Origin: Diphasiastrum complanatum
Taxonomy: Eukaryota > Streptophyta > Lycopodiopsida > Lycopodiales > Lycopodiaceae
Assembly (NCBI GenBank): GCA_029204225.1
Contig: CM055110.1
Span: 3,520,875-3,584,874, forward strand
Direction of reading: 5' to 3'
Length of the DNA stretch: 64,000 bases
Shown piece after piece: positions 21,621 to 33,904 of this stretch. The notes under the pieces were generated by a model that was not told the DNA's origin, ran no database searches, and was given only the letters and a program-made list of their open reading frames with translations. A program made the translations under genes and the position numbers. Positions within the stretch are counted from its first letter, which is position 1, and every line of letters begins with the position of its first letter.

Positions 21621-23255
21621 AAATATGTCTAGTTCGATCACAAACTTTGAACTGTATGGTTTTCTGGATACATGTCTTATTCAGGGCTGTGTATGTATAC
21701 GTGGGTGTGGGAAACCAACTAGAAAAACCATGCATTTGTGAAATAATAATAACTCCAAGAGGCAAGGTAGTCTATCTTGTAGATAAACAAATAGTTGGTG
21801 GATGCATGATTTGGAAATCTGCACACTCTTGATGTATAAAGTCTTGACATCGATATCCATCCGATTTTTGTTGGTTATGATCTCTGCAAAATTGTATATT
21901 GCACAAAGAATGCATGAATGTAATGAAGAAGAGCATCTCAAACTTGTGGTGCGCAGTTTTTTTTTTTCAGCTCAATTGGCTTTCTGGTGGTACTGTTTGC
22001 TCAGAACACTAGCTACTTGATGTCTAAGACAAAACCTTACGTTGTGAGCAAGACTAAAAAACACTACATTTCCAACATTGCAGGACAACCACCAAAGTTC
22101 CGTTAAGACTTGTCCACCTTCTCCTCTCGCCATGGCCATTGCACCAATCCCTCAACAACACACCCCTTACATTCACATTCACACCACACAAGATAAGAGT
22201 GATGATCAAAGCTTATAATACCTAATCTTGGGATTTGCATTTTTCCTCTCATAGCTTGAAATTTCCTCGTAGAGCAATCATTCATCATCGACAATTAGAT
22301 ACCCCTCAATGATTTTAAAAAAATCAGCATAATTACCTAGCATCTCTCAAACAGAAAAAAACAAAAATCTCAAGTAGGCACACATTTTCTAGAAGTGTCT
22401 CAAGCCAGATATAGCATGGTATTTACAATTTGTCAAAAAGTAAAATTCTACAATTTTTTTAGTTTTGTTTTGTATACGTTTTTCAAATAGAATCAATTTA
22501 AAGTATTGATATTCTAGTCATTCTAGTTAGTACTAAATATCTCAGATATGCATATTTCAAATTCTTGTAGCAAATAAGTTAATCCTAGAATTTTTTTAAT
22601 TGTTTAAAACACTTAAAATCATAATTGTTTGTCAATAATCTGAAGTTTTGAAGTTTAAAAAGTTGAAATTATTTTGAAAATTTTTAAGTCAATAATCTGT
22701 TCACATCTGAATTTGTTTAATAGTAACAAATTTAGAAATGAAAAAAACAATTGGTAGCTTAGGTTTCTTCAAATTTGTAAATTATAATAAAATGAAAAAA
22801 AAATTGTAAATTTTTTTGTAAACTTAATGTTCAAAATTTTGGCATTTAAAAAAAAAAAAAGATTAGACCTTTTGAAAAAATGGGTCTCTTGGTCATTTAT
22901 CTTTTTTTTGCTCACTGTGTTCACTGGTTCACAATAACATACCATGGATTTGTGAAGTTGGCCTTCGACAGATTTCGCGATTCTAAAAGGAAATAGAATC
23001 TGACATGGTCAGTATTTGATGGGACCTTTGTACTACAGATCCAACATCTGTGGGTTTCTCGATGTTTACACGATCCAGCCCATTTTTGCTGACTTCGTTT
23101 TGTAGATTTGGAGGTGCGATCTTGCTATTTGTGGCTACATAGTCAATGCTCTGCTACCTTCCATTGTGGTTATTGTAGGTACTTTTTTAGTGTGTTTTGT
23201 TTCTTTTATTTTGTGTATGGTAAGGTATAAAGAAGAAAGGTAACAACGAGAGTTA

Positions 23256-23258
<3 letters not shown>
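21621..23258. other. No gene seen; AT-rich
   Basis: Long AT-rich stretch with homopolymer A and T runs, particularly 22420-22860. I see no coding or RNA gene. Confidence 0.55.

Positions 23259-23288
<30 letters not shown>
23259..23288. repeat. (TG)n microsatellite
   Basis: About 15 uninterrupted TG units in AT-rich sequence. Confidence 0.92.
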
Positions 23289-23289
<1 letters not shown>

Positions 23290-23339
23290 TTTGCTTTTAA
23301 AAAGTAAATGACGACAAAAAAGAAATAATGTAAAAATCC

Positions 23340-23590
23340 TAATCTATGAATGCACATTGCATTTTGGTATGTGCAATATTGCACCAAGAAGTGCAATGTG
23401 CATCAACAAGTGCAATGTGAGATTCACCAATGTGCAATGTTTAATATCACAATAAGAAAAAAATGCAATGCATAATGTAGCACAACATAACTCATAATGT
23501 AGCACAATGAAACACAATGTACAATGAAGTAATGTAACACAATGAAGCAATGTGCAATGTACCAATGAATCAATGCAATGTACCTCATAT
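23340..23590. repeat. Degenerate TGCAATG / CACAATG low-complexity array
   Basis: The words GTGCAATG, GCAATGTGC, AGCACAATG and ATGTAGCAC recur about every 8-20 bp over about 250 bp, in both register and variant forms. There is no regular period. It looks like an old, decayed minisatellite. Confidence 0.75.
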
Positions 23591-23889
23591 TTGATCTTCA
23601 ATACAAATGTCAAATGCAATCAAACTTTAATTCAAGATATCGCTGACTTCTACCTGTTGAAATATATGAAGAATCGAGTCAAATTAGTGTGTTTGCAATA
23701 CCAAAACTATTTCTTCTTTGACTGTAGACTGGATAATCGCTCTTGACTCTAGGTCAGCTTTTGATTCGATACGAATTGTTTTGAGCCTTTTTTTTATTTT
23801 TATGCTTAGAGCCTTTGTTTACATATAGAGCATGTGATGCCGAATTCAAAGAGCTGCGCTTCTTCTATTATCTTTATGCAGCAACATAG

Positions 23890-24446
23890 CGATTACTTTG
23901 GAGAGAGTTAAATCTGAGTGTGTTGTTATGATCATTACCTAGTTTTTTGTATGTAGGTGACAAACTCTGTAGCAATGTCATGATTGTGTCTTGATCATCG
24001 ATAGTTGATCCGATAGCTGCCATCTACTGCAAGAGATTCTTAAACTGGTCAACATGATTCTAGAGTGAATCACCATTAGACATCTTGAGTGAGAAGAATT
24101 TTCTTCTGAGATGCAACTTAGAAGTCACGTTCACATCATGTAATGTGCTGAGGATGTCCCATAATTTTTTCAATAGTTTGAAAGCTTTACCATCTTTCGA
24201 TTTTCCTTTTGAATCGGTTGTGTCATCTTCAATTTTCACTTTGATACTTGTGACAACATCCCATAGCTCATTGTCTTCATGTACCTTCCTTCCTTGATTT
24301 CCAAGCTCCAACTCCATCTTCCTCGAGCAACAGACATGAACTTGTTCCCTTCCTTTCCACATGATTTCCAACAAGCTTTGAATATAAAAATTCCCTTTTA
24401 ATGCTTGGTGATGTTCCATGCTCAATGCCAAAATCACTAGTAGCAA
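23890..24446 (-). pseudogene. Copia gag remnant, second copy
   Basis: The minus-strand frames give NELWDVVTSIKVK, KLWDILSTLHDVNVTSKLHL, RRKFFSLKMSNGDSL and, past a stop, QFKNLL and MAAIGSTIDDQD. These match the neighbouring gag at 24440-25288 segment by segment, at lower conservation. An internal deletion removes part of the centre. It lies in the same orientation as the neighbour. Confidence 0.8.
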
Positions 24447-25288
24447 ATAAGTGCCACAATATGATCCTTGCCAACACCAAAAATCTTCACTAGGATTTTA
24501 CATAACATGACTAAGCTTATAAATACAGTCGACACCACTAACTTTCCCTTCATCCAATGCCAAGTTTCTCCAGAATCATGTATTTCGTGGTTGTTTCGTT
24601 TGCAGTATCTGCAGAACAGCTTCTTTGTCTGCGGATTCGACTGTTCCTTGTGTTGAGCTGGTTTCTGGTCTGGCTTTGATTGCTTCGGGCCTTTCTTCTT
24701 CTTTTGCTTTGTCATGCTCTTGTTGGTGTACAAGGCGTGAGAATCAGCTGAGGGACTCGAGGCTTCGTTTCTTCGCGTGTCTTCCTGCAACAACATAGTA
24801 ATGACTCTCGAGAGAGTCAATTCTGGATGAGTCGTGCCAGCTATCGTAAGCACTTGGCAAGCTTGTAAGCAATTGCATCACTGCGTCTTGATCGTCTATA
24901 ACAGATCCGACAGCGGCCATTTGTCTTAGCAGGTTCTTGAATTGATTAATGTGATTCTGCAGAGAATCACCATTCATCATCTTGAGGGAGTAGAACTTCT
25001 TCCTGAGATGTAGCTTGGAAGCTATATCTCGCCCTTCATATAGTGTGCTCAATATGTCCCAGACTTCTTTTGATGTCTGAGCCTCGGATACATGGCCGAT
25101 CTGGGTATCCGTGATGTTGAGGATGATCAGCGCGAAAGCTTTTCCATCCTTCAGCTTCCATCTGGCGATTGTCGTGTCGTCCGCTTCGGGTTTTCCTTCT
25201 GCACCTGTAACAACGTCGTACAATTCTTTTGCCATTAGTACAGTTTTCATCTTAAATTTTCACAGATGGCTCCATCAAGCTTGTCCAT
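24440..25288 (-). pseudogene. Copia gag, better preserved copy
   Basis: From an ATG at 25288 (MDKLDGA), with a frameshift near 25255, the frame gives KTVLMAKELYDVVTG, the UBN2 core SKEVWDILSTLYEGRD and HLRKKFYSLKMMNGDSLQN, LLTSLPSAYDS, and a lysine-rich linker. It ends in a decayed zinc knuckle beginning CRYCKRNNHEIHD. A frameshift lies near 24850. The CCHC pattern is incomplete. It follows a primer-binding site and LTR on its 5' side (25463-26536), so it is the gag of the element starting with that LTR. Confidence 0.87.
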
Positions 25289-25462
25289 GATAGGACTGGC
25301 TTTCCCTTGGGAATCCATGTGGAAGAGTTAGTCTAAGTGATAGGAGAAACTATCAGTGACTTAAGTATGAAAATCTGATACTGAAAATACAAAACAAGAA
25401 AACAATTACTCTATCGGCTAGTAGAGTCTTGTACTGTGGAAGCTTATCAAGCTATGAAAATA

Positions 25463-25474
25463 GCTCTGATACCA
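25463..25474 (-). other. Primer-binding site (initiator-tRNA-Met type)
   Basis: The minus strand reads TGGTATCAGAGC immediately after the LTR terminus CCAACA. This is the standard Copia priming site complementary to the 3' end of initiator tRNA-Met. Confidence 0.9.
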
Positions 25475-26536
25475 TGTTGGAGAGAGGGAGATGAACGAGT
25501 TGAGAAAAGGTGTCGTATGCTAGAAACGAAAAATAAGCTCAAAGAGGTAAGATGAACACGAATGAGAAACGAACTCAAACAAGAAACGAACTCGAACAGA
25601 AAATGTTCGTGCGCAGCGAAACGAGCTATATGCCACTCTCCGTAAGCATGACTACACCTATCAGAACGAACAGTTGTTCTTGATTACATAGCCAAAATTT
25701 AATAAATGAATCAAGCTCCAAAATACTAGTTTGTCGCGAATAGTAAGACAAACTATTCGCTGCAAATGATTCATGAAGAGCTAGATGGTGCTCGACTGAT
25801 AATTAGTCGCGAATGATTTGCGAAAGACAAGACTAAATGTTAGTCGTCTATTACCAGAAAGAACAACTAGAAAGATCAGAGAGAATGAATGATAAGCATA
25901 GCAATATTAACATAGATCTGAACGCAGAACAAAGAACTATATCAGATTGAGTATATCATGTATACATGTCAAATAGAGGACGAAATCGCGTGCCCTACAA
26001 AGCTTATCCAATATGTAAAGAGAAAAAATCTTATTTCTATCAATCAAGAATCAATGCGCAAGGCATCTACTTTGTCTCATTCATCAACTGAATACACAAA
26101 TGGTATCCAGTATATATATACATAATATTACAGGTGTGCAAATGTGGAAAGTACAGAGTGAATGTGTTGTCTGTAAGAGATTGTGGGTGGCTGTAGTCGT
26201 TGTCCAATCTGTTAGCACAGCTGCATGGGGTGAGCGTGAAAAGGGTGCGATGTCAGTCAGTGTTGAAGTGATCGTTGGTGATGATAATGCGAAAAGTGCA
26301 TCACTCTTACGAGTAGCCTTAGGATTAGATTTACAGGGTGCCTTTGCTTTTAGGACACCTTTGGCATTCTGTAAGATAGTGTCCCCTTTTAGCCTGTCAC
26401 CATAACGTGTGTACAAACACAGTGTCGTGATTCTTTCGCCTTTTCTTCGTCTGTGCAAATTTGCATGTAAATATGCATTATGAATGGAGGTAGATTAAAA
26501 TGGGATTTAAGGAGAGTAGAGGGAATAAATCCAACA
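25475..26536 (-). mobile_element. Copia LTR shared by two elements
   Basis: On the minus strand it begins TGTTGGATTTATTCCC and ends CCAACA, giving matching TGTTGG/CCAACA termini. A polypurine tract (AGAGGGGGG) and a Copia RNase H end lie directly before it, and a primer-binding site and gag directly after it. It therefore serves as 3' LTR of the pol at 26550-28886 and as 5' LTR of the gag at 24440-25288. Open frames inside it on both strands are not coding. Confidence 0.87.
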
Positions 26537-26549
26537 CCCCCCTCTTAAT

Positions 26550-28886
26550 CTGGATCCGTGAATGCCTTGATTTTCATACTGAGCAATGCACAAAATTTGT
26601 TGTGTGCATTAACACTGAGTGCTTTCGTGAAGATGTCTACAACCATGCCCTGCGTTCTGCAGTACGTTAAGCTTACCTCTCTGTCGAGAACCTTGCCCCT
26701 GATGTAGTGATATCTGATCTCAATGTGCTTACTCCTAGAATGAAATCTAGGGTTGGCCGATAAGGCAATAGCACTTTGGTTATCACAACACAAAATTGTA
26801 GGGCTGTATTGATACAGATTAATGTCTGACAGCAAATTTCTCAACCAAAACGCTTCCTTAATAGATTGAGAAGCAGCAATGTATTCTACTTCAGTAGAAG
26901 AAAGTGCGATAGAGGTTTGCTTACGATTGTTCCACGAAATAGGAGCGTCGTTGAAGAAGAATGTAAATCCAGATGTGGACTTACGATTGTTTGCATCTCC
27001 TCCCTAGCTTGCATCAGAATAACCACTTAACTGATGAAGATTGTCGTTGCTGACATCTCCATAGGAGATGCACTGGTCCATGGTAGCTCAAATATACCTC
27101 ATGACTCGAATAAGAGCCTTCCAATGGCTAATGCCAGGATTAGCCACGTATTGGTTGAGTGAGCTAAAATCAAAAGAGATATATGGTCTTGTACAGACCA
27201 TTGCGGAAATGAGAGATCTTAGTATCGATCGATACGGATACTCTCTCATTTGTGCCTCTTCTTGCTTGGTCTGGGGACATTGGTCCTTTGACAAATGCAG
27301 GCCTGGATCCATTGGTGAGTGAGCTAATTTACAATTCATCAAATTGTATCTGTTAAGAACATTATGAAGATACCTTTGTTGAGTGATGTAAATCAGTCGA
27401 TTTGCTCTATGTCTGTGGATTTAAATTTCCAGACAGAAGTGAGCTTTGCCTAGATCAGTCATGTCGAATTCTGAGAATAGCATCTGTTTCAAATCCTTAA
27501 CCATATTGGTATTGTTGTTGAAGAGCAACGTATCATCCACGTATAAGGTGATGATAATGAAGGATTGTTGTATCGACTTGCAATAGACGTTGCAATCAAC
27601 AGTGCTTGGTCTAGATCCTTGTTTAATGAGGAATGTGTTGATCCTCTGAAACCAAGCCCTGGCAAACTATTTTAAGTCGTACAGTGCTTTGTGGAGTTTA
27701 CAAACATGTTCATGCCTTTCAGAACGTATCCTTCGGGCTGGATCATGTAGATATCTTCTTGTATAACTTCATTCAGATAGACTGCTTGTACATCAAGTTG
27801 ATGTACTTTGAGGTCGGCAGTTGCAGCATAAGACAAGAGCATTCAGATCGACGAATGTTTGACGACTGGACTAAAAGTCTCACTGTAGTTGACATTCGAG
27901 ATCTGGGTGAATCCTCGTGCTACCAGTCTAGCCTTCCTTCAATCAATTGCTCCGTTGGCATTATATTTGATCTTAAAGATCCATTTGCAATCAATGATAT
28001 TGTAGCCAATAGGAGCTTCGATCAATGACCATGTCTGATTCTTGATCAGAGAGAAATACTCTTTGTCCATGGCTTCTCTCCAGAGATCAGAGTCTGGTTG
28101 GTTAAGTGCCTCTTCGAATGTCGTCGGTTCCTGCATCAAGAGACAGACAAACTCAGGAGTACACCTTGTGGGCTGTCTGCGCACTCGGCTTGATTTTCTA
28201 GGAGGATTCGACTGATGAACCGCTCCTGGGACTTGTTGTTGTGTAGCAGCAACATCTTTGTCTGATTCGCTATCTTGAAGTGGGTCAACAATACATACGC
28301 CTGAGCCAGAAGCTCGGACTGTCATGTCAACGGCATGTGATGAAGGTTCTTCTTGAGCAATATCCCTGCCTTTGAGGTCCATGAACTGATTCTCGATAAA
28401 GACTGTATTTCGGCTATACAAGATTTGCTGGGTATCATGATCGTACAGCTTGTAAGTGTTATCAGACGAAGTATATCCAATCAGGATGGTCTTGAGACCT
28501 TGTAAGTCTAATTTCTTCCTTGTGTCCTTTGGTATCTGCGGTAGGCAAAGCACCCAAACACTCTTAGGTTCTTCAAAGAAGGTTTAGAGCCTGTCCACAC
28601 CTCGTGGGGTGTTTTGTCTGAGAGGGCCTTGGTCGAACATCTGTTCTGGATGTAAGCTGCAGTGGAGACAACTTCAACCCAGAATCTCTTGGGCAACGAT
28701 GCATACGATAGCATACATTTGGCAGATTCATCCAGAGTAGGGTTCTTCCCCTCAGCTAAGATATTAGATTGAGGACTGTAAGGAGTGATGAATTGCTGCT
28801 CAATGCCTTGGCTTTGGCAGTACTCCTTAAACTCGACAGAGATGTATTATCACCTTTGTCTGACCTTAGGGCCTTGATCGTTGACT
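26550..28886 (-). pseudogene. Copia pol (integrase end, RT, RNase H), broken
   Basis: Order on the minus strand: integrase core end (ITPYSPQSN, KCMLSYASLPKRFWVE, YIQNRCSTKAL, FGCFAYRR), then IPKDTRKKLDLQGLKTILIG, and the RT (EEALNQPDSDLWREAMDKEY, NQTWSLIEAP, LVARGFTQIS, LDVQAVYLNEVIQEDIYM). The YVDD box lies in ITLYVDDTLLFNN near 27530, and RNase H includes LCCDNQSAIALSANPRFHSR and TQGMVVDIFTKAL. Several frameshifts and stops (about 28515, 27935, 27670, 27420) break it. It ends right before the polypurine tract and LTR at 26536. Confidence 0.9.
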
Positions 28887-28891
28887 ACGAT

Positions 28892-29062
28892 GTGGTCATC
28901 GATTCAGGAGCAACATCTCACATAACCTACAACAAGAAGATCTTGATCAACTTTCGCGAACTCGAAAATGACAGAGCGTTGATTCTAGGCGATGGAAGCA
29001 GACATGATGTCAAGGGCATCGGCTCTCTACAGCTACGAACACTATCAGGCCGCAGCCCATAA
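28892..29062 (+). pseudogene. Copia protease fragment, opposite strand
   Basis: The frame reads VVIDSGATSHITYNKK, RALILGDGSRHDVKGIGSL and QLRTLSG, a Copia aspartic protease with its DSGA catalytic motif. It abuts the minus-strand integrase at about 28887-28891, so the two halves point away from each other. It matches the protease fragment at 62573-62760 (GDGSRHD, GIG-LQLRTLSG) closely. Confidence 0.85.
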
Positions 29063-30042
<980 letters not shown>

Positions 30043-30277
30043 TCGGGCTGCCTCCCTTACTGGGTAGATGGCGGCTACAGAAGTGTTTTTGGGATTTGAG
30101 TTAGTATTCATGAGCAGAGACAAGCAATTGAAAAATTGTTGCATCTCTGAGTACTTATTCAGATGAAAAGATCAAACTAAGAATAATGGTTCATGGGTAA
30201 GATTTGAAAGCTTAAGGAATAATTTCATGTTTTCTTTTTCTCGTTCTGAGAACAGAACCTGTTTAAGGGAGGAAGAA

Positions 30278-30753
30278 TGTTACGACCATATTCAGCTAAG
30301 GACATGGAATAGTCCTAATATGGTAGACTGGCCCTCCAGTGTTCGAGACTATTGGTCACGCCTAGATTTTACTCCACATTGAGGCTTGTTGGTGATTAAT
30401 GACCTTGAGAGGACCCAGACACTCTAATTGAGACATATGGAGTAGTGCATGTACGTGTGACTGATATAGGTAGGAGGTATGCATGAAGAGCTGTAAACTA
30501 TTTATAGTTGACCTGCATGGGGATTGCATGTGGTCATGCACAGGATCCTACTCTCTATATATTGAGGTAGTGATTATTCCGTCGATGACTTGGTCTAGGT
30601 AACCTAATGAGCTCTTCTCCTCTTGCTATCACATGGCATGGCTTGGGGGCTAGATCCAGGAGGGATCTAGGATTGGTTGGGTGGTTTTGCTCCACAGTCT
30701 CTCTTGTGTTCTCCTATCCTCGTCTTAGGGGTTTCTCCCTAGTGGTCTTTACA
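30278..30753 (+). mobile_element. Gypsy-type 3' LTR (remnant)
   Basis: Starts TGTTACGACCATATTCAGC directly after a purine-rich tract (AAGGGAGGAAGAA) and ends TCTTTACA, the layout of a Gypsy 3' LTR. It shares its start and a TTGGTTGGGTGGTTTTGC stretch with 1025-1433. No Gypsy coding sequence precedes it. A Copia RNase H fragment begins 25 bp after it, so its own element has been lost. Confidence 0.65.
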
Positions 30754-30777
30754 GTTACTCTCGCAATGTCGGATTCC

Positions 30778-31262
30778 AAATGCATTTCTACAGCGATGCA
30801 AGTTGGGCATCACTCAAGGATGACTGTAAAAGTGTCTCAGGAGGATGCACCATTACAGCAAATGCAACAATTCTCTGGGTCAACAAGAAGCAGACCATCA
30901 CAGCTCAGTCATCCTATGAAGCAGAATACGTCGCAACCGTGAAGATGGCCAACGAAATCACATGGCTCAGACACTTCCTCGACGGACTGGGCAAAACGAA
31001 AAAGGATCCTCTGATCCTGCCGATGGATAATACTTTTGCAATACACTTGACAAAGGATCCCATGTTTCATTCAAGAACGAAACATATTGCAATCAAATAT
31101 CTTTTGATAAGGGAACTAGTCGCGAAAAATGTGTTGAATACCAACTTCATTGGAACAATGGTGGCGGACATCTTTACAAAGCCTTTAGACAAGGGAATGT
31201 TCTGGAGACAGAGGACAAGTCTAGGAATCGTAGAGCTACCATGCTTTGAGAGGGAGCTGAAG
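30778..31262 (+). pseudogene. Copia RNase H fragment
   Basis: One open frame carries the Copia RNase H: FYSDASWASLKDDCKSVSG, WVNKKQTITAQSSYEAEY, LPMDNTFAIHLTKDPMFHSR and VADIFTKPLDKG. RT is missing upstream, where the Gypsy LTR lies. The frame stays open to 31622 but has no recognisable domain after CFEREL (about 31260), so 31263-31626 is treated as 3' untranslated sequence of the element. Confidence 0.88.
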
Positions 31263-31626
31263 AAACAAAATGTTTTGAGCCACAAAGCTTTGTTAGCTTT
31301 CGAATTCGAGCCTACAAAAATACAAGGGAGCTCCCCACATGCAAAGACCGTCCCAGTCAACAACCGCTGCATAACCGTTTCAGGTGAACAAGACAGGAAG
31401 GCGAAGGATAGATGTTTGATGACTGAAGAACACTCGAAGACGAAGGTAAAGTGTTTGAGGACTGAAGAAGCTCAAAGGGGAAGGCAAAGCTCGAACAAGA
31501 CACATAGCCAAACAACTCCCGAAGACCGAAAGGCGGCGGATCTTCACGATCCAACTACAAAGGAAATCAAGAAAGTACCAGGAGGACGTCCCCCTCTACG
31601 GATGATGCTAAAGGCAATCTGAATAC

Positions 31627-32164
31627 TGTTGGAACATGCCTAATCAACTGTTCTTGTAATCTCAGATTAGATTAAACCCTTTCTCCTCCATCTATATAAT
31701 CAGATTGAAGATGAGAGAATCAGTTGAACATCAATTTGATTGAGCATCAGTTGGATTGTCAATTGGTTGAGTGTCAACCTGAGCTAAGCATAGTGTTTTT
31801 TGAGCCGACATCAAAGAAGTCCGCTAGTAAGCAAGATGATCTGATATTATTTGTGAGAGACGTAGCTTCTCTTGCGCTGACGCGCTGTGTGGGTTTGTCA
31901 CAACAGCGTTCTTACAAGATGATCATTGATAATATAATAGCTCCAATGCACATGTTGAATGATCTCGAATGCTTTAATGTTTGATTGTTGTCTGTTTGTA
32001 ATCAGCTGTTTATTCTTTTTTCTGCACACTAGTTTATCTTTGTCGAATGTTTAAACGAATTATAAGTAGGTCAGTAGTGTCTGTCTACACTCTAGAGAAT
32101 TGTAGATCTAATCTAGCATGCAGTAGCTAGCAAACATAATCGAATTCCATCGGGTTTCTCAACA
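31627..32164 (+). mobile_element. Copia LTR between two Copia fragments
   Basis: Begins TGTTGGAACATGCC and ends GGGTTTCTCAACA, with a primer-binding site one base later. RNase H of one Copia fragment lies upstream and integrase of another downstream, so it may act as 3' LTR of the first and 5' LTR of the second. The left boundary rests only on the TGTTG/CAACA symmetry; no polypurine tract abuts it. Confidence 0.6.
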
Positions 32165-32165
32165 G

Positions 32166-32236
32166 TGGTATCTGAGCGACTGAAATTTGTGTCACATCGA
32201 ACGCTTTTTCTGTTGACTCAATAGTGGTATCAAAGC
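32166..32236 (+). other. Primer-binding site, duplicated
   Basis: TGGTATCTGAGCGACTGAAA at 32166 follows the LTR end, and a second copy TGGTATCAAAGCGACTGAAA begins at 32225, 59 bp later. Both resemble the initiator-tRNA-Met priming site used by Copia elements. The duplication covers the flanking bases as well. Confidence 0.75.
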
Positions 32237-32319
32237 GACTGAAATTCATGTTGCATCAAACCTGTTGATTTCTTAACATAACCAACAGAGGTGAAGAATA
32301 TATCCCCAACTGTCATTTT

Positions 32320-33850
32320 GCTAATTTCTATAGCAGTCGCGGTATCCTTCACAGGAAGACTGCAGCGTATACACCACAACACAATGGTGTATATGAGAGG
32401 AAAAATAGATCTCTCATGGAAGCAGCAATATGCATGATGGCCTACTCAAAGGCATCAAGTTGTTATGGGCTAAAGTAGTAGCTACAACCGCCTACCTACA
32501 GGACAGAACAGGCAAATTAGGCATTTCTCACACTACTCCACATGAGGTGTGGCGTTCCTTACACTACTCCACATGAGGTGTGGTGGGAAAACAAGCCAAA
32601 TTTGGCTCACATGCGCATATTTGGATGTGTAGCATATGCACACATACCAGACAAAAGATGAAACAAGCTAGACGAAAAAGTGGAGCAAGGATTCCTTGTA
32701 GGCTATGATGTACATTCTTCTTACTACAGAATCTACATGCCTCAGACCAAGGAATTAAATACTGTAAGAGATGTCAAGTTTGGTGAAGCAAGAATGATGG
32801 CTGACAACGATCCAGTAAGTTATGAAATTCTCAACAAGCAGTATTACGACCTACCCACATCGATAGAGGGAGCAGACCCTGAACATCCAGCTTAATATGT
32901 TCAAATTATGAATGAACTGAGTGATAGTTCAGATGACGACGAACAACTCGACATGCCTATACCCAGAACACCTATGACGCACAATAGTTCTGCAGTCAAT
33001 AGAAAGGACAAAAGCAAAACAATTGCTGATCCAAGGAGATCTACTAGGCAAAGAAGAACACATGTCAGGTACATACCATACAACTCAGCTTCCACTTAAG
33101 AAGAGTTTTGTGGATTCGCAGGTGAACCACAAACCTATGAAGAAGCCATTGACGGTCTAGAGAAGGACGAATGGATCAAGGCCATGGAAGACGCAATAAA
33201 CTCCATGGAGCAGAACAAAGTGTGGACTCTTGAACCACCACCAGCAGATAGGAAGATTGTCAAATGCAAATACAAATACGGACTAGACGGTAATGTATTA
33301 AAATACAAAGTCAGGTTAGTTGCAAAAGTTTTTTCGTAGAAGTATGGTATTGACTACACTGAAACTTTCTCTCATGTAGTCAACTTCCAGCCTTTAATGG
33401 CTAATTACAATGTCTATGTAAAAGTCATAGATGGTGGAGTAATCATTATCGGTGTCTACGTTGATGACACACTCATTTTGTCAAAGAGCAACACACTAAT
33501 TGCACAGGTGAAAGATGACATTTCAAGGCACTTTGAAATATCAGACCTAGGTGAAGCTAAATGCTACCCGGGGTCACAGATTCACAGAGATCTTGACAGT
33601 GGTAGATTGTATCTACACCAATCAAGATACATTCAGAAAACCATTGATGATTTTCATATGGCAAATTGCAAGGGAGTAAGCACTCCAATGGTTCTTGGCA
33701 CAGTGCTGACAAATCCACATTGTCCCAGAGATGAAGCAGAACGGGAAGCAATGCTAAACGAGCCTTATAGAAGGCTTATTGGTTCTTTGATGTACTTGGT
33801 AGATAATATGCGGCCGGCATCGATTGCGAAGAGATCTTTGTGCCAACATA
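32320..33850 (+). pseudogene. Copia integrase-RT remnant
   Basis: The frames give the integrase end (TAAYTPQHNGVYERKNRSLM), a WWENKPNLAHMRIFGCVAYA-type segment, GFLVGYDVHSSYYRIYMPQT, RRSTRQRR, then RT (TYEEAIDGLEKDEWIKAMEDA, YKVRLVAKVFS). After an internal deletion the YVDD box follows in IIGVYVDDTLILSKSN, then EISDLGEAKCYPGSQIHRD and YRRLIGSLMYL. A CACTACTCCACATGAGGTGTGG segment is tandemly duplicated at 32530-32582. Stops lie near 32660, 32894, 33100 and 33340. It ends abruptly at about 33802-33850. Confidence 0.88.
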
Positions 33851-33904
33851 AGTGAAATGTCTTACAATTGGTTATCACTTTATTTTCTCATTTTGGTTGG
33901 CCTT

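Noticed and set aside
23340-23619. CRISPR-like or satellite array from recurring TGCAATG words
   Set aside because: Spacing is irregular and words are degenerate; no direct-repeat/spacer structure, and the setting is a plant genome.
26084-26458. 124-aa frame inside 25475-26536
   Set aside because: It lies wholly within a Copia LTR bounded by TGTTGG and CCAACA, and antisense frames of similar size exist.
31263-31622. C-terminal extension of the RNase H frame
   Set aside because: It remains open but is a Lys/Arg-rich run with no domain; better explained as element 3' untranslated sequence.
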